Of a stretch of DNA of 64,000 bases, positions 58,941-64,000 are shown one piece after another. The stretch spans positions 1 to 64,000 of the forward strand of contig NZ_MUBM01000007.1 in the NCBI RefSeq assembly GCF_002154505.1. Reading direction: 5' to 3'. The notes below the pieces were generated by a model that saw nothing but the letters and a program-made list of their open reading frames with translations, did not search any database and was not told the DNA's origin. A program made the position numbers and the translations under genes. Numbering within the stretch: position 1 is the stretch's first letter; every line of letters starts with the position of its first letter. Source of the stretch: Streptomyces carpinensis (GTDB lineage Bacteria > Actinomycetota > Actinomycetes > Streptomycetales > Streptomycetaceae).

Positions 58941-60464
58941 GTGGGTGTACCTCTGCGCTGGCTGCTCGGGCGTTCGGAGGTGCGCCTGCGCCTGCTGGCG
59001 GGACGCGAGCAGCTCGACCGCGAGGTGCTCTGGGCGCACAGCATCGAACTCGCCGACCCCGTGCCCTGGATCAGCGGTGGCGAACTGCTCCTCACCACCG
59101 GCCTGCGCCTACCGGCCGAGACCGACGCTCAGCGGAAGTATGTCCAGCGCCTGGCCGACGCCGGGGTGGCGGCGCTGGGCTTCGGTGTCGGCCTGTCGCA
59201 CGAGGTGGTGCCCGCCGCTGTCGTGGCGGCCGCCGAGGAGGCCGGTCTGCCGCTGCTCGAGGTCCCGCTGCCCACACCGTTCGCCGCCATCGCCAAGGCG
59301 GTGATGGAACGGCTCGCCGAGCAGCAGTACGAGGGCGTCGTCCAGGCCTCCCGAATCCAGCCGCGTATGACCCGGGCCGCCCTGCACGGCGGAGCGCAGG
59401 CCGTGGTCCGGGAGCTGGCGGTCTCCACGGGCACGGCCGTCCTCTTCCTGGACCACGAGGGCCGCACGCGCGCCGCCCATCCGGCCGGCGTCCCCGCGCC
59501 CGCGCCCGAAGTCCTGGCAGGCTTGCGCACCGCGGACGAGGCGGCCGCGGCGGTGAGCTCCGGCCCGGAGGCCGGGGTGGCGGTGCAGCAGGTACGGGTG
59601 GGCCCACGGGTCCACGGGCGGCTCGTACTGGTCACCGACCGGGCGCTGACACCGGTCGACCATCTGCTGCTCGGACACGCGGCCTCTCTGGTCGCCCTGG
59701 AGGCCGAGAAGCCGCTGCGGCTCCGCGACGAGCAGAACCGGGTGAACGGCCTGTTCTTCCGGATGCTCCTGGACGGGGCGGTCTCCGCGTCGGCCGCGCT
59801 CAGCCATCTCTCCGAGGCGGGCTTCCCGGTCCGTGACGGGGTGCGCGTCCTGGCCGTGCGCGGTGGCAACCCCCGCCAGGCTCTCGACGCCGCGGGCGAG
59901 CACCTGAGCGAGCGCGGCCTGCCGCTGTTCGGCACCGTCCGGGACGAGTGCGCGGTGCTGCTGTTCCCTGGCGGCCACGCGATGACGGCACAGGCTGTGA
60001 CGGACGGCCTGGCCGCGCGGACGCGCGCCCGCCTCTGGGCCGGTCTCAGCAGCCCGCACGACCTGGAGGACGGGCCGGCGGCCCTGCGCGAGGCGCTGAG
60101 CGCCGCGTCGGCCGCCCAGGCACGCGGCTGCCGGGAAGTGATCCGCTTCGAGGCGCTCGCCGGTCATGTGCTGCTGACCACGCCCGGCACCCGCACGGTC
60201 CTGGAGTCGATCGCCCAGGCACGGCTGGCCCCGCTCGCCGCGCACGACGCCGCCCACGGCACGGAGCTGCTCGGCTCGCTGCGTGCCTTCCTCGAGCACA
60301 ACGGCCAGTGGGAGGCCGCCTCCGTGTCCCTGGGGGTGCACCGCCACACCCTGCGCAACCGCATGGACAGGGCCCAGTCCCTGCTCGGCGTGGACCTCGA
60401 CTCCGCGCACGTACGCGCGGAGCTGTTGCTGGCCCTCTCGGCCTGGCAGGAACTTGACCGTTGA
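58941..60464 (+). CDS. PucR family transcriptional regulator
   Basis: 507 residues. An N-terminal PucR ligand-type domain (VPWISGGELLLTTGLRLPAE, GFGVGLSHEVVPAAVVAAAE) is followed by a long middle region with a GGDEF-like fold and the C-terminal PucR HTH_30: LGSLRAFLEHNGQWEAASVS then LGVHRHTLRNRMDRAQSLLG, near residues 450-490. Such proteins regulate purine, GABA or amino acid breakdown genes. Start GTG 58941; AAGGTGGTGA lies upstream. It follows davT on the same strand and faces the APC permease gene from across a terminator. It probably controls the 5-aminovalerate genes. Confidence 0.88.
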   Translation: MGVPLRWLLGRSEVRLRLLAGREQLDREVLWAHSIELADPVPWISGGELLLTTGLRLPAETDAQRKYVQRLADAGVAALGFGVGLSHEVVPAAVVAAAEEAGLPLLEVPLPTPFAAIAKAVMERLAEQQYEGVVQASRIQPRMTRAALHGGAQAVVRELAVSTGTAVLFLDHEGRTRAAHPAGVPAPAPEVLAGLRTADEAAAAVSSGPEAGVAVQQVRVGPRVHGRLVLVTDRALTPVDHLLLGHAASLVALEAEKPLRLRDEQNRVNGLFFRMLLDGAVSASAALSHLSEAGFPVRDGVRVLAVRGGNPRQALDAAGEHLSERGLPLFGTVRDECAVLLFPGGHAMTAQAVTDGLAARTRARLWAGLSSPHDLEDGPAALREALSAASAAQARGCREVIRFEALAGHVLLTTPGTRTVLESIAQARLAPLAAHDAAHGTELLGSLRAFLEHNGQWEAASVSLGVHRHTLRNRMDRAQSLLGVDLDSAHVRAELLLALSAWQELDR

Positions 60465-60660
60465 AGCCGAGCGGGGATCAGGCCCGGGGCGGTGGGGATG
60501 CCACTCCTGTTGCTCTTGGATGCCCCAGTCCTCCGCTCGGCGAGTGAGCCCGCACCCACTCCCCCGGCGTCCGGCCGGCTGCGGCCGTCCGCCCCGGCAT
60601 CCTCCAGCGCACTCCCGATCGTAGAAAGCGCTGCCCCGCGATAGGGCCCCCAAAAGCAGG

Positions 60661-60696
60661 CAAGGGCCCGGCGCGGTGGTCCGCGCCGGGCCCTTG
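60661..60696. terminator. Bidirectional terminator between pucR-type and permease genes
   Basis: Perfect 16-bp arms CAAGGGCCCGGCGCGG and CCGCGCCGGGCCCTTG with loop TGGT, in the 241-bp convergent gap. Confidence 0.88.
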
Positions 60697-60705
60697 CGTG
60701 TCGGT

Positions 60706-62223
60706 TCAGGTCGTGGACGGTTCCGGTTCGGCGAGGCCCGGCGCCCGGGTGGGCTTGGGGATCGCGTCGTCGTAGGGAGCGTCGCTGCGGCCGTAGCTGC
60801 GGTGGACGGCCATGTACAGCACGCCTGCGCCGATCACCACCACCGCGGAGAGCGGCACGATGTAGTTGTCGTACCAGGGGACGCCGGGGGTGCGCGGCCA
60901 GCACATGTTGACGATGGCCAGGACGCCGTACGCCAGGGCGGCGATGTTGACCGGCAGGCCCCACTTGCCCAGCCGGTACTTGCCGCCGGGCTGCCAGCCC
61001 TTGAGCCGGGCCCGCAGCGCGGCGAGCACCACCATCTGGAAGCCCAGGTAGATGCCGACCGCGGCGAAGCTGATGACCTTGGCCAGGGCGTCGGTGGAGA
61101 CCTTGGAGCCGATCACGATCAGGGCCGGGAGGAGCGCCGCGAGCAGCAGGGCGTAGGGCGGGACGTGCCGGGCCTCCGAGAACTTCCGCAGCAGGCGGCT
61201 CCCCATGATCATGTCGTCGCGGCCGTAGCTGAAGGCCAGGCGGCTGGCCGCGGCCTGGAGGCTCATGGCGCAGGAGAGGAAGGACAGCAGCACGACGGCG
61301 AGTACGACCTTGGAGCCGACCGAGCCGAAGGCGCCGTCCAGCAGCGTGGTCACCGGGTCGACGTCCTTGCCCGCGATGACCGCCGGAATGTCGGCCACCG
61401 AGAGCACCAGGGCCAGGCAGACGAAGGTGGCCGCCGCGCCGCCGATGTAGATGGTGCGGCGCATGGCCTTGGGGATCAGGCGGCCCGGGTCCGGCACCTC
61501 CTCGGCGACATCGCCGCAGGCCTCGAAGCCGTAGTACTGGTAGACGCCGATCAGTCCGGCCGCCGCGAAGGCCCACAGGTAGCTGTGGCTTCCCTGTGAG
61601 CCGAAGGAGTCGAACAGCACACCGAGGTTGTGGTGCCGGTGCGAGACGAGCAGCCAGCCACCGACCGCCAGCGCGCCGACGATCTCGGCCGAGAAGCCGA
61701 TGACGGCGGCCGCCGCGAGCACGCGGGTGCCCATGAAGTTGATCAGGGTGGCCAGCGCGAGGATCGCCAGGGAGCAGACGATGGTGGTGTTGACCGTGGG
61801 GGTGAAACCGAAGGTGGTGGCGATGTAGGGGCCCGCGCCGTACACCACGCTGGCGATGGTGCACATCAGCGCGATCAGATAGACCCAGCCTGTCATCCAG
61901 GCCCACCGGCGCCCCCACAGCCGGCGTGCCCACGGGTAGACGCCGCCCGCCACCGGGAACTGCGCCACGACTTCACTGAAGACCAGGGCGACGAGCAGCT
62001 GCCCGAGGCCGACGATCACAAAACTCCAGATCATCGGCGGGCCGCCGCTCGCCAGCGCATAGGCGAACAGTGAGTACACCCCGACGACCGGGGACAGGTA
62101 GGTGAATCCGAGCGAGAAATTGGCCCATGGGCTCATGTCCCGCTTGAACTCGGACTCGTACCCGAGCGAGGCCAGATGTGCGGCGTCGCTGTCGGCGGGG
62201 TCCGTTGGGGTGATGGGGCTCAT
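60706..62223 (-). CDS. APC family permease
   Basis: 505 residues with about 12 hydrophobic helices. SLGFTYLSPVVGVYSLFAYA is the first-helix region and VYQYYGFEACGDVAEEVPDP the helix-6 region of the APC superfamily, in the branch often called amino acid/choline/GABA permeases (BAT1-like). Start ATG 62223 with GGGAG five bases upstream; 20 further codons to 62283 are leader. Divergent from a GntR regulator and a soluble Cache protein, and next to 5-aminovalerate breakdown genes, so 5-aminovalerate, GABA or a related amine is a likely cargo. The gene ends 9 bp beyond a strong bidirectional terminator. Confidence 0.88.
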   Translation of the reverse strand: MSPITPTDPADSDAAHLASLGYESEFKRDMSPWANFSLGFTYLSPVVGVYSLFAYALASGGPPMIWSFVIVGLGQLLVALVFSEVVAQFPVAGGVYPWARRLWGRRWAWMTGWVYLIALMCTIASVVYGAGPYIATTFGFTPTVNTTIVCSLAILALATLINFMGTRVLAAAAVIGFSAEIVGALAVGGWLLVSHRHHNLGVLFDSFGSQGSHSYLWAFAAAGLIGVYQYYGFEACGDVAEEVPDPGRLIPKAMRRTIYIGGAAATFVCLALVLSVADIPAVIAGKDVDPVTTLLDGAFGSVGSKVVLAVVLLSFLSCAMSLQAAASRLAFSYGRDDMIMGSRLLRKFSEARHVPPYALLLAALLPALIVIGSKVSTDALAKVISFAAVGIYLGFQMVVLAALRARLKGWQPGGKYRLGKWGLPVNIAALAYGVLAIVNMCWPRTPGVPWYDNYIVPLSAVVVIGAGVLYMAVHRSYGRSDAPYDDAIPKPTRAPGLAEPEPSTT

Positions 62224-62406
62224 GCTGGCTCCCGTGTTCTCGTACCAGAGGGTGGGGGCGTCAGTCCTGGGGCGGCATGACATGCCGCCGACTCATCGAC
62301 CGGGGCTGGTTATGATGCGGGGACTCGGTGCGATGTGCTGCGAAAAACTACAAGCGCAGGGGTTATTGCACAAGGGTTCGGCGGCGGGATGATGCGAGGA
62401 GGGGCA

Positions 62407-63180
62407 GTGGCGACACAGGGCGCACCCGTGATGCGCGCCTCCCTGATCTCCCCGCTCAGGGCGGCCGGGCGCACCGACGAGGTGGTTCAGCGGATAACCG
62501 AGGCCATCCACCTCGGCCTGGTGGTGGACGGCGAGCAGTTGCCGACCGAGGTGGAGTTCGCCAACCAGCTCGGGGTGTCGCCGATGACCCTGCGGGAGGC
62601 GCTGGCCGTACTGCGCGAGCAGGGGCTGGTGATGACCCGCCGCGGCCGCACCGGCGGCACCTTCGTGCGCCGCCCGGCCGACCCTCCCCTGGAGCCGCTG
62701 GTGGAGCGGATCCGCTCCACGACCGTCTCGGAGCTGCGGGATCTCGCCGACGAGCAGTTCGCCGTCTCGGGCGCCTCGGCCCGGCTGGCGGCCGAGCGCG
62801 CCTCGGCCACCAGCCTGCGGCGGCTGCTGAGCCTGGTCGAACAGCTGGCCAGGGCCGACGGGCTCGGAGCGCGGATCCGTGCGGACAGCCGGTTCCACAT
62901 CGAGGTGGCGATCGCCTCCCAGTCGGAGCGGCTGACCCGGCTGGAGGTGGACATGCAGTCCTGCACGGCCGGCCTGCTCTGGCTCTCCTACGAGTCCGAA
63001 CCCGAGCTGGACGAAGTGGTCGCCGAGCACCACGCCATCGCCACCGCGATCGCAGAGGAGGACGGGGAGCGGGCACGCGCCCTGGCCGAGCGCCACGTGC
63101 AGCGCAACCTGCGCCGGCTCATCGAGCTCCATCTCCGGATGGCCGAGCGGGAATCTGTGGAGGTGTCTGATGGCGACTGA
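62407..63180 (+). CDS. GntR family regulator (FadR/FCD type)
   Basis: 257 residues. The winged HTH is at about residues 20-75 (DEVVQRITEAIHLGLVVDGE, LPTEVEFANQLGVSPMTLRE); the effector domain is all-helical FCD (LADEQFAVSGASARLAAERA, RADSRFHIEVAIASQSERLT, EHHAIATAIAEEDGERARAL), with the metal or carboxylate site His and Asp in place (DSRFH, EHH). Start GTG 62407 with GGAGG upstream; ATG 62335 and 62392 would place this site inside the gene. Divergent from an APC permease and overlapping by 11 bp with the Cache gene behind it, so the two are co-translated. Likely senses a carboxylic or amino acid and controls transport. Confidence 0.87.
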   Translation: MATQGAPVMRASLISPLRAAGRTDEVVQRITEAIHLGLVVDGEQLPTEVEFANQLGVSPMTLREALAVLREQGLVMTRRGRTGGTFVRRPADPPLEPLVERIRSTTVSELRDLADEQFAVSGASARLAAERASATSLRRLLSLVEQLARADGLGARIRADSRFHIEVAIASQSERLTRLEVDMQSCTAGLLWLSYESEPELDEVVAEHHAIATAIAEEDGERARALAERHVQRNLRRLIELHLRMAERESVEVSDGD

Positions 63181-63919
63181 GTCCCGTGCGTCGCAGGACG
63201 CCGCGACCATGATGCTGGACACGCTGCTGCAACGGGTGCCGGACCTGCTCGGAGCGGTCTTCGCCGGTCCGGAGGCGGTCGCCGACGAGGTCGTCCGCCG
63301 GCGCCGTACGGTGCGGGTGGCGGGCGGCGTTTTCGGGACGGCGGACCTGGCGGGCCTCGAACCGACCGTCGTGCGGTGGCTGACCGAGCACCCGGAGGCG
63401 GACGGGCTGGGCTTCCTGGCGGCGGCGGGACTGCTGCCGGAGCGCGACCGGCACATCCAGTGGTGGCAACGGGGGGCGACGGGCTTCGTCCCGATGCGGC
63501 TCAACCTCGATCCGACCTGCGTGGATGTCTACGACTACTTCGAGATGGAGTGGTACGCGGCGGCCCGCGACCACTCCGCGCGCGCGGTCTTCGGTCCCTA
63601 TGTGGACTACTCCGCCGCGGACAGCTACATCTGCACCTTCACCGTTCCCGTGGTCGACGGCGGCGAGTTCCTCGGTGTGGCCGGGACGGATCTGCGGATG
63701 AGCGATCTGGAACCCCGGCTGCTGGGCCTGCTGCGCCGCGCCGGCCACGACGCCGTGCTCGTCGGTGCGGAACGCCGGGTGGTGGCCGCGAACACCTCCC
63801 GCTGGCTGGTGGGTTCGCGCCTGCCGCAGGTGCCGCAAGCGGGGGACGGCGTGTTCCTCGCCGCGGGCGAGGTGGGGCTGGACAGCGGCTGGGTGCTGGG
63901 GCTGGCCAAGCCCGAATAA
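63170..63919 (+). CDS. Soluble Cache-domain protein
   Basis: 249 residues, no signal peptide or membrane helix, so unlike most Cache sensors it appears cytoplasmic. The second half reads DVYDYFEMEWYAAARDHSAR, GPYVDYSAADSYICTFTVPV and GGEFLGVAGTDLRMSDLEPR, a Cache fold with the WY...PYVD...GxAGxDL order seen in amino acid- or amine-binding dCache domains. A helical N-terminal part (MMLDTLLQRVPDLLGAVFAG) could mediate binding to a partner. ATG 63170 overlaps the GntR gene by 11 bp, with GGAGG six bases upstream. Probably a ligand-binding helper or separate sensor for the regulator or permease. No signalling output domain is attached. Confidence 0.8.
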   Translation: MATESRASQDAATMMLDTLLQRVPDLLGAVFAGPEAVADEVVRRRRTVRVAGGVFGTADLAGLEPTVVRWLTEHPEADGLGFLAAAGLLPERDRHIQWWQRGATGFVPMRLNLDPTCVDVYDYFEMEWYAAARDHSARAVFGPYVDYSAADSYICTFTVPVVDGGEFLGVAGTDLRMSDLEPRLLGLLRRAGHDAVLVGAERRVVAANTSRWLVGSRLPQVPQAGDGVFLAAGEVGLDSGWVLGLAKPE

Positions 63920-64000
63920 CTCGGGGTCATCCGGCCGACCTTCACCTGCGGGCACCCCACACGGACCTTCCGACAGCCGAATGTCATGGGCATGCTAAAC

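Noticed and set aside
1..64000. Insertion sequences, prophage, CRISPR, rRNA
   Set aside because: No transposase, integrase, phage structural gene, Cas gene, regular spaced repeats or rRNA sequence was recognised.

Overview
The window is high-GC actinobacterial DNA and reads as Streptomyces. The genes use GTG and TTG starts, GGAGG-type ribosome binding sites, Tat-secreted redox enzymes, very rare TTA codons and many small regulator-plus-target units. I see no rRNA, intact tRNA, CRISPR array, prophage or intact insertion sequence. The mixture of single-purpose catabolic units, secreted hydrolases, a resistance pump and several gene relics suits a chromosome arm or an accessory part of the core, but that placement is inference.

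Left part (1-14.5 kb). An aromatic-degradation pair (extradiol dioxygenase cut by the window edge, and an MhpA-type FAD hydroxylase) lies divergent to a TetR regulator, with a TetR-style inverted repeat between them. A three-gene surface-polymer operon follows: a Stealth phosphotransferase, an unrecognised protein, and a GT4 glycosyltransferase fused to a second Stealth module. Both Stealth genes carry one in-frame TTA codon, so bldA control is predicted. Next come a Tat-exported multicopper oxidase, an unrecognised protein, and a LysR regulator divergent to a TSUP (TauE/SafE) exporter around a 23-bp inverted repeat.

Histidine block (14.5-24 kb). IclR regulator, hutH, hutD, hutG, hutU, a HutC-type GntR regulator, a second IclR regulator and an APC permease. 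HutI is not in the window, so the step from imidazolonepropionate must be encoded elsewhere.

Middle (24.4-45.3 kb). A secreted GH31 enzyme is divergent to a large secreted GH101 endo-alpha-N-acetylgalactosaminidase; together they look like a system for O-linked (mucin-type) glycans. Next is a GbsR-controlled operon (GMC oxidoreductase, aldehyde dehydrogenase, M20 amidohydrolase), probably for choline- or betaine-like compounds. Further on are an EamA transporter with a TTA codon, a CmlR chloramphenicol efflux pump with a candidate leader-peptide attenuator, a WapI-like immunity protein, an MBL-fold hydrolase, a lipoprotein, and an ECF41/SigJ-type sigma factor translationally coupled to an NDH-2-like oxidoreductase.

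Right part (45.4-64 kb). A STAS anti-anti-sigma protein and a Fic/Doc-like toxin-antitoxin pair with a perfect 16-bp palindrome come first. An amine and lysine catabolic block follows: Lrp regulator, aldehyde dehydrogenase, permease, Tat-exported amine oxidase, glutaryl-CoA dehydrogenase, family III CoA-transferase, aldehyde dehydrogenase, omega-aminotransferase and PucR regulator. Taken together these fit cadaverine to 5-aminovalerate to glutarate to glutaryl-CoA. The window ends with an APC permease divergent to a GntR regulator overlapped by a soluble Cache-domain protein.

Several degenerate gene pieces are recognisable: an SDR C-terminus, a SigJ C-terminus, a glyoxalase, a mannose-6-phosphate isomerase and an alpha/beta-hydrolase N-terminus. 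They suggest that the intergenic stretches are eroded genes.
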